DNA of 64,000 bases from Alcanivorax sp. (GTDB lineage: Bacteria; Pseudomonadota; Gammaproteobacteria; Pseudomonadales; Alcanivoracaceae), in contig NZ_PBSH01000008.1 in the NCBI RefSeq assembly GCF_002726155.1, forward strand, positions 1-64,000, given 5' to 3'. The notes under the pieces were generated by a model, which had not been told where the DNA came from, did not search any database, and saw nothing but the letters and a program-made list of their open reading frames with translations. The position numbers were made by a program, and so were the translations under genes. How positions within the stretch are numbered: position 1 is the stretch's first letter; every line of letters starts with the position of its first letter. This document shows, piece after piece, positions 55,482-64,000 of the stretch.

Positions 55482-56081
55482 CTAGATGCCGTCCTCCGGG
55501 GAAAGGGTACGCTTGGCGAGATCGGCCTCACTTTTTTCCAGCCAGACAGGCCAGTATTTCTCGTATTTCTTCTGCACGCTGTCCTTGTTTTTCTGGTACC
55601 AGCTGAGCGATTTCTCCGAGTTCTCTACCCGTTTTGTGCCGGACACCCAGCCTTCGAAGCTGGACTTTTGCAGACTGAATTTGGTGTCGGGATCATTCTT
55701 GATCGGCCAGAGGGAAAAGCGGGCTTTCCAGGCGCCCATGCGAGGGGTGGTAATACTGTAGTAGTTCTTCCCAGCGAGTAGATTGGCTTCCATGAAGTCC
55801 GCCGCTTCGGAAACCACCATAAAGACGTGGTGCCCCGGCGTGGTGGTGTAAGACACCTTGGTGCCATTCTTGATGACGCCAATAAACGTAATCGTGTCAT
55901 CGGTTACCTCGTACAGGGACGCCCCAATGGCGCTACCAACGAAGCTGGAGCGCATGAACACCACTTGCGCTTCTTGTGTGGCGGGCGGCTGGATGGTTTG
56001 CTGGCTGGAGAGCGCCATGGGATTGGCAGCGCAGCCGGTCAGCAGAGCCAGAATCATCAGTGATGCTAATCGAAAATACAT
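55482..56081 (-). CDS. Predicted lipoprotein, DUF2846-like
   Basis: A 199-residue lipoprotein with signal LASLMILALLTGC (lipobox C17). The body (AQVVFMRSSFVGSAIGASLYEVTDDTITFIGVIKNGTKVSYTTTPGHHVFMVV) has the compact beta pattern of DUF2846-like lipoproteins; that resemblance is moderate. The C-terminal part is helical and charged. Role unknown. Confidence 0.8.
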   Translation of the reverse strand: MYFRLASLMILALLTGCAANPMALSSQQTIQPPATQEAQVVFMRSSFVGSAIGASLYEVTDDTITFIGVIKNGTKVSYTTTPGHHVFMVVSEAADFMEANLLAGKNYYSITTPRMGAWKARFSLWPIKNDPDTKFSLQKSSFEGWVSGTKRVENSEKSLSWYQKNKDSVQKKYEKYWPVWLEKSEADLAKRTLSPEDGI

Positions 56082-56330
56082 TGAATTATCCCTTCCCTGT
56101 TATGAAGTGTTTTCTATTTGAGGCGTGCATGATCATAAAAACCCGGGACATTATGTCGAATAAGACCTCGGGGCTCTGTAGGAAATGGCTGATTTTAAGG
56201 GCGCGCGTATAGGAAGGCCGCGCCACTGACATAAACTTCCCGTCGCTTTGGCGCTATCGGATTGCTGCCATTCCCCCACCACTTGTTAAGCTTGGGGCCG
56301 CATCCACCCTCCACCCTTACGGAGCAAACC

Positions 56331-57287
56331 ATGAAAGCTATTGCCACCACCGGCTGGGGCCTCAAGCCCGTCCTGTCCCTGATTGAAACAGACGAACCCG
56401 GTGGCCTGAAACCGGATGACGTGCTGGTGGCGGTCCATGCGGCGTCGGTGAATCCCAAGGACTGGAAGCTGAATTACAATTTGGCGGTGGCTGCCAGCCC
56501 GGTCATGGTCAAACACCTGCCGCCGCTTTTTGGTGATGACCTGGCCGGTGTCGTGGTGGACAAGGGGCGCAATGTGCGTGATTTCGAGATCGGAGATGCG
56601 GTCTACGGCATGGACATGCGCCTGCGCACCGCATCCCTGGCCGAACTGGCGCGCATTAGCCAGCGCCGCATTGCCAAAAAACCGGAGAACCTGTCATTTA
56701 CGCAAGCCGCCGCCATGCCGCTGGCCGCGCTCACCGCCCTGCAAGGGCTGCGCAAAGGCAAGGCCGAGACGGGTAAAACCGTGCTGATTATCGGTGCCTC
56801 AGGTGGGGTGGGGACTTTCGCGGTGCAAGTGGCCAAAAATTTGGGTTTGCATGTCACCGGCGTGTGTAGCGGGCGAAACACGGATTTTGTTCGTGAGCTG
56901 GGTGCCGATGCGGTGATTGATTACACCCAGGGGGACTACCGCCAGTCGGCGGGGAGGTTTGATTTGGTCTTCGATGTGACGTCCTATGAAACCCCGCTGA
57001 CCTGTGCGGCGTTGTTGGGCAAGAACGGCTACTTCATTTCCACCGGTGGCGATGGCAAATCCATGTTGGGCACCCCGCTCTATCGGTTGCTGGGTAAAAA
57101 AGCCGGCACGGTAGTGGTGGAATCCTACCGGCGTGACCTGGAAACCCTGAAGGCCATGGTAGAGGCAGGGTCTTTGACGCCGATTATCGACAGTACTTTT
57201 TCGCTGGCAGAAAGCGAAGCCGCCTATAACCGCAGCCGCTCCGGACGTTGTCGCGGTAAAGTGGTTATTGATGTGGCCAATGACTAG
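56331..57287 (+). CDS. NAD(P)-dependent medium-chain dehydrogenase/reductase, quinone-oxidoreductase type
   Basis: A 318-residue MDR protein without the zinc ligands of classical alcohol dehydrogenases. The N-terminal GroES-like domain has HAASVNPKDWKL; the nucleotide fold has ASGGVGTFAVQVAKNLG near residue 165. This suggests NAD(P)H-dependent reduction of quinones or enones. The ATG at 56331 has GGAG 6 nt upstream; the in-frame extension to 56262 is rejected. Substrate unknown. Confidence 0.9.
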   Translation: MKAIATTGWGLKPVLSLIETDEPGGLKPDDVLVAVHAASVNPKDWKLNYNLAVAASPVMVKHLPPLFGDDLAGVVVDKGRNVRDFEIGDAVYGMDMRLRTASLAELARISQRRIAKKPENLSFTQAAAMPLAALTALQGLRKGKAETGKTVLIIGASGGVGTFAVQVAKNLGLHVTGVCSGRNTDFVRELGADAVIDYTQGDYRQSAGRFDLVFDVTSYETPLTCAALLGKNGYFISTGGDGKSMLGTPLYRLLGKKAGTVVVESYRRDLETLKAMVEAGSLTPIIDSTFSLAESEAAYNRSRSGRCRGKVVIDVAND

Positions 57288-57340
57288 TCGCCGCCAGTCA
57301 TTCGGATTACTGAGCGGCGAGAGTGGTTCTTGGTAACCCG

Positions 57341-59527
57341 TTACCGTGCGGCTTTCGCCGCCCGCGCCGCATGCAGTTTTTTATAACTTTCGATCAGACG
57401 CTGATGTTTTTCCAGCCCATCCAATTGCATGTTGGTGGGCGTCAGGCCCGGGAAGCGGACACTGCCATCAACGGCGCCAATTACGGTTTTCAGGGTGTCC
57501 TCGCCATACAGGCGCCCCAGATTTTTCTGGTAGTCGTCCAGTGACAGTTCGTCATCCAGGGTGATTTCCAATACCGCATTTACCGCCCGGTAGAACAGGC
57601 CGCGCTCCACGGTGTTGTCGTTGAACTGAATAAACATTTCCACCAGTTCAAGGGCGTCAGCATGGCGCTGCAGGGCCAGGTAAATGAGCAGCTTCAATTC
57701 CAGGATAGTGAGCTGTCCCCACACGGTGTTTTCGTCGAACTCGATGCCGATCAGGGTGATGATGTCGGTGTAGTTATCAATCTGGCTTTCTTCCAGCCGT
57801 TCTACCAACTGCCCCAGCTGCTCATCGCTGAGGCGATGCAGGTTGAGGATATCCTCACGGTAATCCAGCGCCATGTTGGTGTTGTCCCAGACCAGATCTT
57901 CCACCGGGTATACCTCGGAAAAGTCTGGCACCAGAATACGGCAGACCGGTGCGCCGAGTTCTTCGTACACGGCCACGTAGGCTTCTTTCTCAAGGGTTTC
58001 CAGGATACCGAATAGCCGCGCGCTTTCTTCTTCGGTGGTGCCGGCAAAGTCCCATTCGCAAAACGCTTCGTCGGCGCTGGCGCTAAAGAAACGCCAGCTC
58101 ACTACCCCACTGGAATCAATGAAGTGCTCCACGAAGTTGTTGGGCTCACAGACTTCCTGACTATTGAACGTGGGCGGCGGCAGATCGTTGAGACCTTCGA
58201 AACTACGCCCCTGCAGCAGCTCGGTAAGGCTGCGTTCCAGCGCCACTTCAAAGCGGGGGTGGGCGCCAAAGGAAGCAAACACGCCGCCGGTGCGCGGGTT
58301 CATCAACGTTACACACATGACCGGGAATTGCCCGCCCAGGGATGCATCTTTCACCAGTACCGGGAAGCCCTGTTCCTCCAGTGCGGCGATACCTTCGACA
58401 ATGCCGGGGTACTTGGCCAGCACGTCCTGGGGCACATCCGGCAGGGCAATCTCTTCTTCAATAATGTGCTTCTTCACCGCGCGCTCAAAAATTTCTGACA
58501 GGCACTGGACCTTGGCTTCGGCCAGGGTGTTGCCGGCACTCATACCGTTGCTCAGGTACAGGTTCTCAATCAGATTGGACGGGAAGTACACCGTTTCGCC
58601 GTCGGACTGGCGGACGAAGGGTAATGCGCAAATCCCCCGGTCGGCCCGGCCGGAGTTGGTATCAATCAGGTTGGAGCCGCCCAGCTCGCCTTCCGGGTTG
58701 TAAATGCCCAGGCAGTAATCATCCAGAATGCCCTCGGGTAACGCGTCGTTGGGCCCGGGTTTGAACCACTTTTCGTTGGGGTAATGGACGAAGTCGCTGT
58801 TGGCGATGTCTTCCCCGAAGAACTGGTCGTTGTAGAAGAAGTTACAGTTGAGGCGTTCGATAAATTCGCCCAGTGCGGAGCACAGGGCAGATTCCTTGGT
58901 GGCGCCCTTGCCGTTGGTAAAGCACATGGGCGACGCCGCATCGCGGATATGCAGTGACCACACGTTGGGGACGATATTGCGCCAGGAGGCAATTTCGATC
59001 TTCATGCCCAGCTCTGCGAGGATCGCAGTCATGTTGGCGATGGTCTGCTCCAGTGGCAGGTCCTTGCCTTCGATAAAGGTGCGGTGGGCTTCATCAGGCT
59101 CCACCATCAACAGTGCCTGGGCGTCTTCGGTGAGGCTGTCCACCTGTTCGATCTGGAAGTCCGGCCCGGTCTGGATCACCTTTTTCACTGTGCAGCGGTC
59201 GATGGAGCGCAGGATCCCCTGTCGATCCTTGTCGGAAATGTCTTCCGGCAATTCCACCTGAATCTTGAAAATCTGGTTATAGCGGTCTTCCGGATCCACG
59301 ATATTGTTCTGCGACAGGCGGATATTGTCGGTGGGGATATCCCGCGCCTTGCAGTACACCTTCACGAAATAGGCCGCGCACATGGCGGACGATGCCAGGA
59401 AATAGTCAAACGGACTGGGCGCCGAGCCATCGCCCTTGTAGCGGATGGGCTGGTCGGTGATGACGGTAAAGTCGTCGAACTTGGCTTCCAGGCGAAGGTT
59501 GTCGAGGAAGTTGACGTTGATTTCCAT
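57341..59527 (-). CDS. OsmC-YcaO fusion protein
   Basis: A 728-residue cytoplasmic fusion. Residues 1-140 are an OsmC-like domain (FLASSAMCAAYFVKVYCKARDIP with the redox cysteine region). Residues 145-590 are a YcaO ATP-dependent cyclodehydratase-like domain (GKGATKESALCSALGEFIERLNCNFFYND, LSEIFERAVKKHIIEEE), and the tail is a helical YcaO C-terminal domain. E. coli YcaO (586 residues) is linked to RimO methylthiolation of ribosomal protein S12. The OsmC part may supply thiol or peroxide chemistry; that is inference. It stands alone. Confidence 0.93.
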   Translation of the reverse strand: MEINVNFLDNLRLEAKFDDFTVITDQPIRYKGDGSAPSPFDYFLASSAMCAAYFVKVYCKARDIPTDNIRLSQNNIVDPEDRYNQIFKIQVELPEDISDKDRQGILRSIDRCTVKKVIQTGPDFQIEQVDSLTEDAQALLMVEPDEAHRTFIEGKDLPLEQTIANMTAILAELGMKIEIASWRNIVPNVWSLHIRDAASPMCFTNGKGATKESALCSALGEFIERLNCNFFYNDQFFGEDIANSDFVHYPNEKWFKPGPNDALPEGILDDYCLGIYNPEGELGGSNLIDTNSGRADRGICALPFVRQSDGETVYFPSNLIENLYLSNGMSAGNTLAEAKVQCLSEIFERAVKKHIIEEEIALPDVPQDVLAKYPGIVEGIAALEEQGFPVLVKDASLGGQFPVMCVTLMNPRTGGVFASFGAHPRFEVALERSLTELLQGRSFEGLNDLPPPTFNSQEVCEPNNFVEHFIDSSGVVSWRFFSASADEAFCEWDFAGTTEEESARLFGILETLEKEAYVAVYEELGAPVCRILVPDFSEVYPVEDLVWDNTNMALDYREDILNLHRLSDEQLGQLVERLEESQIDNYTDIITLIGIEFDENTVWGQLTILELKLLIYLALQRHADALELVEMFIQFNDNTVERGLFYRAVNAVLEITLDDELSLDDYQKNLGRLYGEDTLKTVIGAVDGSVRFPGLTPTNMQLDGLEKHQRLIESYKKLHAARAAKAAR

Positions 59528-59806
59528 GGCGGGGCTACCGGGTCGGGGGAATGGCTAAGGCGGTCATTATCCAGCTTTTGGGGCCTGCCGTCTTGGCGGG
59601 TGGGGTCTGGCGCTCTGAAGAGCCGCCCAGGAGAGGTCCACTGCCGGTGCTTTCTCACAACGGACATGCCGCTGAGACGGAGAGTGATCCGGCCTGTGCG
59701 GCGATATGCCGCATGTTGGCACCGCATCCCCTGCCGTAGAATCCCTCGCCGTCTTGCTGCCATAACCGCTGTGGCCGCAACCGGTTGCCTTGGGGGAAAT
59801 ACCATC

Positions 59807-61888
59807 ATGCGTTTGTCTACTCGAACATCACTGCTTGGCTGTCTGACCTTTTTCTCACCAGTCAGTGTGCTTGCGGTGGAACCCGAGGCCAATGAATTGG
59901 CACCGATTACGGTTTCCGAGCAGGAGGCGCATAGCGCAACAGCCACAAAAACCCAGCTTCAGCGGGAGCAGGCCCTGACGCCGGGCGGGGTGACGCTGGT
60001 GGAAGCGGAAGACCTGACCGAGCGTAACGTGGTCAGCATCGGTGACATGCTGCGTTATGTGCCGGGTATCTGGACGGCCACGGGCTCTACCGGTGACGAC
60101 ACCTTTCTTTCCAGTCGCGGCTCCAATCTGGATGCGGTCGCCTACGATGGCAACGGCGTCAAGCTGATGGTCGACGGGTTGCCGGTGACCGCTGCTGATG
60201 GCAACAACCACAACAGTTTTATTGACCCGCTGGCGGCCCGTTATGCGGTAATCGCCCGTGGCGCCAATGCGCTCACGTATGGGGCCAGCACCCTGGGTGG
60301 TGCGATTAATTTCATCAGCCCCACGGCGCGCAACACCGACAATCAAATTTACCTGAGTGGCGGTAGTCACGGCACAGTACAAAGCCGCATCACGGCGGGC
60401 GGTGTTGAGGGTGATCTGGATGGCCTGGTGACCGTGGAGCAGCGTAGCTATGACGGTTTTCGCGGCCATCAGGAGCAACAGCGCGGTAGCGTGTATGCCA
60501 ACACCGGCTGGCAGATAAACGACGCAGTGGAGAACCGCTTTTACTTTACTTATGTGGACAATGATCAGGAGCTTCCCGGCTCGCTGACACAGGCCCAGTT
60601 CGACGACGATCCCTATCAGGCCAACCCGAATAACATCCCAGGTAACTTCCTCAAGAACGTGGAAAGCTGGCGTGTCGCCAACCGTACTCAGTGGCAGTTG
60701 AGCGACACCAGCAATCTGGTGGTGGGTTTTTCCTTCGAGGACCAACACCTCTACCACCCTATTGTCGGGGGCGCCTCTCCAGGCTTCAGCCTGCTTATCG
60801 ATAATGACCAGACCACCTTTGGCACCAACATTCGTTATGACAAGCAGCTGGGTAATCACGATTTATTGTTCGGCCTTAACTATGGCGAGACCCGGGTGAA
60901 AGGCGGTAACTACTCTCATACTGGCGGCATTCGTGGCGCCCTTGATGTGCGGGTGGATAACAAGGCCGATAACCTGGAAGTCTTCGCCATGGATCGTTGG
61001 CATTTTGCCGACCGCTGGACGTTGGTCTACGGCGCTCAAGCCGTTACCGGCACCCGCGAGGTCCGCAACGTGGACGTTGCGGCGGGAACCGAACGCAATC
61101 CCAAAGATGACTATGAATCCATCAACCCGCGTGTGGGGGTGATCTATCAGGTTGCGGATCGCAGTGAGTTATTCGCCAATGTCAGCAAGCTTTATGAAGC
61201 GCCGACCTTGTACGAACTGGAAGACGATGCGGATGCCAGCGACGAAACCCTGGATGCCATGCAAGGCGTGGTAGGGGAAATCGGAACCCGGGGTGCGGCC
61301 CCCTTGGGGCAAGCCAGCGAATGGAACTGGGAAGTCTCGGTTTACTATGCCCAGCTCGAAGATGAAATCCTCTCTGTGGATAACCCGGCAGCAACTGGCA
61401 CCAGCCTGGCCCTGAATGTGGAAGATACCATTCACGCCGGCGTGGAAGCCCTGGTCGGCGCCAGTTTTGCGTTGGGTAATGACGGCCAGCGTATTGAGCC
61501 GCTGCTGAGCATGACCTATAACGACTTCACCTTCGACAACGACCCGAAGTATGGCGATAACCGACTGCCAGTGGCGCCAACCTTTTTCATCAAGGGCGAA
61601 ATCATGTATCGCCATGGCAATGGCTTCTTCGCTGGCCCCACCTTCGACATTGTCGACGATCGCTACGGTGACTTCGCCAACAACAAGGATGTGGAAGGTT
61701 ATGAGCTGCTGGGCTTGCGCACCGGCGTCACCCGGGATAGCTGGGAAGTCTATCTGGAAGGCCGCAACCTTACCGACGAAGTCTATGTCACCAATGTGAG
61801 CGTCAGTAACGACGAGACCATTAATCCGGTCGGCATTCAGGCAGGCGAGCCCCGCTCTGTTTATGCTGGCGTCCGTTTCGACTTTTGA
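59807..61888 (+). CDS. TonB-dependent outer-membrane receptor, FecA-like
   Basis: A 693-residue receptor that imports a chelated metal using TonB energy. It has a signal peptide (LSTRTSLLGCLTFFSPVSVLA), a plug domain (TPGGVTLVEAEDLTERNVVSIGDMLRYVPGIW, IARGANALTYGASTLGGAINFISP) and a 22-strand barrel ending YAGVRFDF with the terminal Phe. GGGGGAA precedes the ATG at 59807; a far upstream in-frame reading is rejected. The PepSY membrane gene 8 bp downstream suggests siderophore-iron uptake. No Fur box was recognised in the 279-bp leader. Confidence 0.92.
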   Translation: MRLSTRTSLLGCLTFFSPVSVLAVEPEANELAPITVSEQEAHSATATKTQLQREQALTPGGVTLVEAEDLTERNVVSIGDMLRYVPGIWTATGSTGDDTFLSSRGSNLDAVAYDGNGVKLMVDGLPVTAADGNNHNSFIDPLAARYAVIARGANALTYGASTLGGAINFISPTARNTDNQIYLSGGSHGTVQSRITAGGVEGDLDGLVTVEQRSYDGFRGHQEQQRGSVYANTGWQINDAVENRFYFTYVDNDQELPGSLTQAQFDDDPYQANPNNIPGNFLKNVESWRVANRTQWQLSDTSNLVVGFSFEDQHLYHPIVGGASPGFSLLIDNDQTTFGTNIRYDKQLGNHDLLFGLNYGETRVKGGNYSHTGGIRGALDVRVDNKADNLEVFAMDRWHFADRWTLVYGAQAVTGTREVRNVDVAAGTERNPKDDYESINPRVGVIYQVADRSELFANVSKLYEAPTLYELEDDADASDETLDAMQGVVGEIGTRGAAPLGQASEWNWEVSVYYAQLEDEILSVDNPAATGTSLALNVEDTIHAGVEALVGASFALGNDGQRIEPLLSMTYNDFTFDNDPKYGDNRLPVAPTFFIKGEIMYRHGNGFFAGPTFDIVDDRYGDFANNKDVEGYELLGLRTGVTRDSWEVYLEGRNLTDEVYVTNVSVSNDETINPVGIQAGEPRSVYAGVRFDF

Positions 61889-61896
61889 AGTAAAGA

Positions 61897-63291
61897 GTGT
61901 CTGACATGACCCGCACATTACCCGCTTCGTCTGTGTCACGCCGCTTTTATGCGGCCGTATGGCGCTGGCACTTTATGATTGGCGTGCTGGTCATTCCTTT
62001 CCTGTTCCTGCTGGCGTTCAGTGGTTTGCTCATGCTGTTGAGCAAACCACTGGATAGTGTTCTGAATGAATCGCTGTTGACGGTGAAAGTGGGCGATCAG
62101 CTTCTGCCCGCGACCGTGCTGCTGGAGACCGTCGAGCAGCACTATCCACATGCGTCGGTGAAATTGTATTTGCCGCCGGAGGCGGAAAATCAATCCGCCC
62201 GTTTTTCCCTGCAGCCCCACTCTCATGCAGGCCATGGTGGCCACCATGCGCCTTCGACCTTGGTGTACCTGAATCCATACACCGGCGAGATACTGGGTGA
62301 CAAGGACCCGGCGGCAAGTCTGTATGCTCGAATCAAAACATTCCATGGCTCGCTTTTTATGGGCTCGCTGGGTGATGCGTTGATAGAGATTGCCGTTGGC
62401 CTGGCGGTATTGATGATCGTCTCTGGTTTGTATCTGGCCTGGCCCAAGAGCGATGGGCGACCTCCGGCGTCGGCAAAGAAAACAGGCCAGCGGGAAGGCT
62501 GGCGTCGCTGGCACCTGAGCCTGGGTTGGCTGATTGCGGTGCCGCTGCTGTTCTTCCTTATTTCCGGCCTGGCCTGGACCAATATCTGGGGTGGAAAGAT
62601 CGTACAGCCCTGGGGCTCGCTGCCCGGCACGACTTATAAAGGCCCGCAGGCAGTACAGGCGGAACAGAAAACAGCACGGCCGCCGGTGACCGATCATGCC
62701 TCCATGAACGAGGCAGGTCTGCATCGAGTGCCCTGGGCGGTGGAACAGACCCCTATGCCTGAGTCGGTACCGGGGGATAACACCTTACTGCTGGATGAGG
62801 TGGTGGCGTTGGCGGGTCACCAGGGGTTGGGGCATTATCGGGTGCACTTTCCACAAGGCGACAGTGGCGTATGGACGGTATCAGCCACCACCATCGCCGG
62901 TGATATCGACAACCCCGCCGGCGAACGGATTGTGCATCTGGACCCGCACAGTGGTCAGGTATTGCAGGATATCCATTTCGCCGATTACCCCGTTATGGGC
63001 AAGGCCATGGCCGCGTCCATTCCCTTGCACCAGGGGGATTTGGGGTTGTGGAACTGGCTACTGAATGTGCTGCTGGTGTGCCTGATCATGGCGCTGATTA
63101 TTACCGGCGCCCTGTTGTGGTGGAAACGCCAGACCCGCCGCGCCCCACCCAAGGCAGAAATCGCCCCGGCTCGGGCTGTGGGTTTGATCATGCTGTTGGT
63201 GGCCCTTGCCTTCCCGCTATCTGCTGCTGCCCTGCTGGGTATTATCCTGCTGGACGCGGTGCTTACCGTGCGTAAGGCCCGTCTGCCCTAG
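61897..63291 (+). CDS. PepSY-domain inner-membrane protein (siderophore reductase type)
   Basis: A 464-residue PepSY-TM protein with four predicted membrane helices, two PepSY-like periplasmic loops and a last helix near 440-460. Such proteins pair with TonB receptors and are thought to reduce siderophore-bound iron in the periplasm. The first loop has a His-rich run at residues 108-117 (HSHAGHGGHH). It starts with GTG at 61897 or ATG at 61906, 8 bp after the receptor stop. Confidence 0.9.
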   Translation: MSDMTRTLPASSVSRRFYAAVWRWHFMIGVLVIPFLFLLAFSGLLMLLSKPLDSVLNESLLTVKVGDQLLPATVLLETVEQHYPHASVKLYLPPEAENQSARFSLQPHSHAGHGGHHAPSTLVYLNPYTGEILGDKDPAASLYARIKTFHGSLFMGSLGDALIEIAVGLAVLMIVSGLYLAWPKSDGRPPASAKKTGQREGWRRWHLSLGWLIAVPLLFFLISGLAWTNIWGGKIVQPWGSLPGTTYKGPQAVQAEQKTARPPVTDHASMNEAGLHRVPWAVEQTPMPESVPGDNTLLLDEVVALAGHQGLGHYRVHFPQGDSGVWTVSATTIAGDIDNPAGERIVHLDPHSGQVLQDIHFADYPVMGKAMAASIPLHQGDLGLWNWLLNVLLVCLIMALIITGALLWWKRQTRRAPPKAEIAPARAVGLIMLLVALAFPLSAAALLGIILLDAVLTVRKARLP

Positions 63292-63309
63292 CACGGTTTT
63301 ATAGTTCAA

Positions 63310-63546
63310 TTACTGTTGTTTGGATGCCCAGATTGCCAGCTTGTGCTGAATGGCCGGCTGCGAGACCTGGTCTTCCGGCAGTGGCTGGATGATCTTGTCA
63401 TGGACCAGCAGGCGATAAATATAGAGGGTTTTTTCAGAGGCCGAATCCGTCGCTTCAAATTCCACCACGCCGCGTTTCTCCGCGTAGGCAACGCCCAGCT
63501 GTATGGCTTTCTTGACCAGTTCTTTCTCGTTTTTCAGTTTCTTCAT
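63310..63546 (-). CDS. DUF5062-family small protein
   Basis: A 78-residue cytoplasmic protein, MKKLKNEKELVKKAIQLGVAYAEKRG..., with RLLVHDKIIQPLPEDQ and HKLAIWASKQQ, matching the DUF5062 pattern recalled from marine gammaproteobacteria. Function unknown. It converges on the PepSY gene with an 18-bp gap and no clear terminator. Confidence 0.85.
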   Translation of the reverse strand: MKKLKNEKELVKKAIQLGVAYAEKRGVVEFEATDSASEKTLYIYRLLVHDKIIQPLPEDQVSQPAIQHKLAIWASKQQ

Positions 63547-63683
63547 GGGGCTCTCCGCCTCCGCAAGTTCGAGTTGCAGCTTGGCACAAAGCAGCCAGAG
63601 GGATAAGTGCAGGAGAGATTGAGGGAAGTGCGCACGGAGGAATGGGGCCTTTGGGTGACAACCGGCCCCTGGCGGGTGTGTAT

Positions 63684-63965
63684 TTAGCCTTCCAGCGTAA
63701 ACAGTTTCACATCCGGGCGCCCGGCGAGCAGCCCCTTGAGGCCGCCACCCAGGGCTTTCATGTTTTCCTGGTGGGCCGCAATCGCGTCCTGGTCGGTGTA
63801 CTGTTCGTAGATCAGCACCGTATCCGCATCGTCCACGGACTGGTGCACCAGGTAGCAGTGGTTGCCGGCTTCCTTCACCACTTCGGCGGCGATCTTTTTC
63901 ATTTCTGCGACCAGGGCGTCGCCGTTACCCGGCGTGGCGGACATGACAGCGGTAATACCAATCAT
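63684..63965 (-). CDS. ABM-domain monooxygenase, YgiN-like
   Basis: A 93-residue antibiotic-biosynthesis-monooxygenase-fold protein, a dimeric ferredoxin-like fold, with NHCYLVHQSVDDADTVLIYEQYTDQDAIAAHQENMKAL. Relatives such as YgiN act as quinol monooxygenases; the real substrate here is unknown. The start is near the window edge but complete. Confidence 0.88.
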   Translation of the reverse strand: MIGITAVMSATPGNGDALVAEMKKIAAEVVKEAGNHCYLVHQSVDDADTVLIYEQYTDQDAIAAHQENMKALGGGLKGLLAGRPDVKLFTLEG

Positions 63966-64000
63966 GGTTCTCTCCCGTTATCTGGCTGTGGTTATGGGTG

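Noticed and set aside
59084..59806. N-terminal extension of the TonB receptor
   Set aside because: It runs antisense through the OsmC-YcaO gene. The signal peptide and ribosome site place the true start at 59807.
59640..59806. Cobalamin riboswitch upstream of the TonB receptor
   Set aside because: GTGGCCGCAACCGGTTGCC recalls part of a B12 riboswitch, but the conserved GCCACTG box and the overall order are missing.

Overview
The window spans the chromosomal replication origin of a gammaproteobacterium. The gene order rpmH-rnpA-yidC-mnmE on one side and dnaA-dnaN-recF-gyrB on the other is the classical origin layout. A wax ester synthase/diacylglycerol acyltransferase beside isocitrate lyase about 22 kb from dnaA, the long form of isocitrate lyase, an AlkK-like acyl-CoA ligase and an OsmC-YcaO fusion point to Alcanivorax or a close marine hydrocarbon-degrading relative. 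That assignment is an inference from gene content and recalled family knowledge; no search was run.

Layout. 1-5.6 kb: isocitrate lyase (-), WS/DGAT and a hexose-phosphate mutarotase (+), a cold-shock protein with terminator, and a YgjP-type metalloprotease (-). 5.6-14.9 kb: an RND pump/adaptor pair, an acyl-CoA ligase, fumarase C, and a TetR regulator divergent from an AhpD-like protein with two matching operators between them. 14.9-20.8 kb: a tight four-gene operon of exported proteins of unknown function that share an N-terminal motif, behind an AT-rich leader. 21.2-31.8 kb: the origin block mnmE, yidC, rnpA, rpmH, oriC, dnaA, dnaN, recF, gyrB, with two perfect parS-like sites inside recF. 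31.8-36.9 kb: an H-NS-like protein, a PlsC acyltransferase, gmhB, glyS and glyQ. 37-45 kb: a WYL regulator coupled to 3-methyladenine glycosylase I, a glutamine amidotransferase, a MITE-like repeat, a DUF4197 lipoprotein, a hexapeptide acyltransferase, a YiaA/PspA-like pair, a TetR regulator and an MFS-PlsC fusion. 45-57.3 kb: membrane proteins (DUF445, cytochrome b561, SPFH), an HscC-type Hsp70 with its J-protein, an overlapping arfB-plsC-START-unknown cluster, a lipoprotein and a dehydrogenase. 57.3-64 kb: OsmC-YcaO, a TonB receptor with a PepSY membrane protein, a DUF5062 protein and an ABM monooxygenase.

Genes around the origin are read away from it on both arms, consistent with replication starting in the rpmH-dnaA gap. 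That gap holds an AT-rich stretch, a TAGTAGTAG run, a GC-rich patch and a DnaA box in the order described for the bacterial basal unwinding system.

The window is rich in small non-coding repeats. They include a 172-bp MITE-like element with perfect 23-bp ends and a CTAA duplication, two ~150-bp elements with AAAGTTTAAAGTT-type arms, REP-like GTAGGAGCG hairpins, and a GACGC(N)ACGC module that lies between the stop codon and the terminator of five genes. Storage-lipid metabolism is the clearest physiological theme: WS/DGAT behind a possible RpoN promoter, three acyltransferase-domain proteins, acyl-CoA activation and the glyoxylate shunt. No tRNA, rRNA, CRISPR array or intact insertion sequence was seen.
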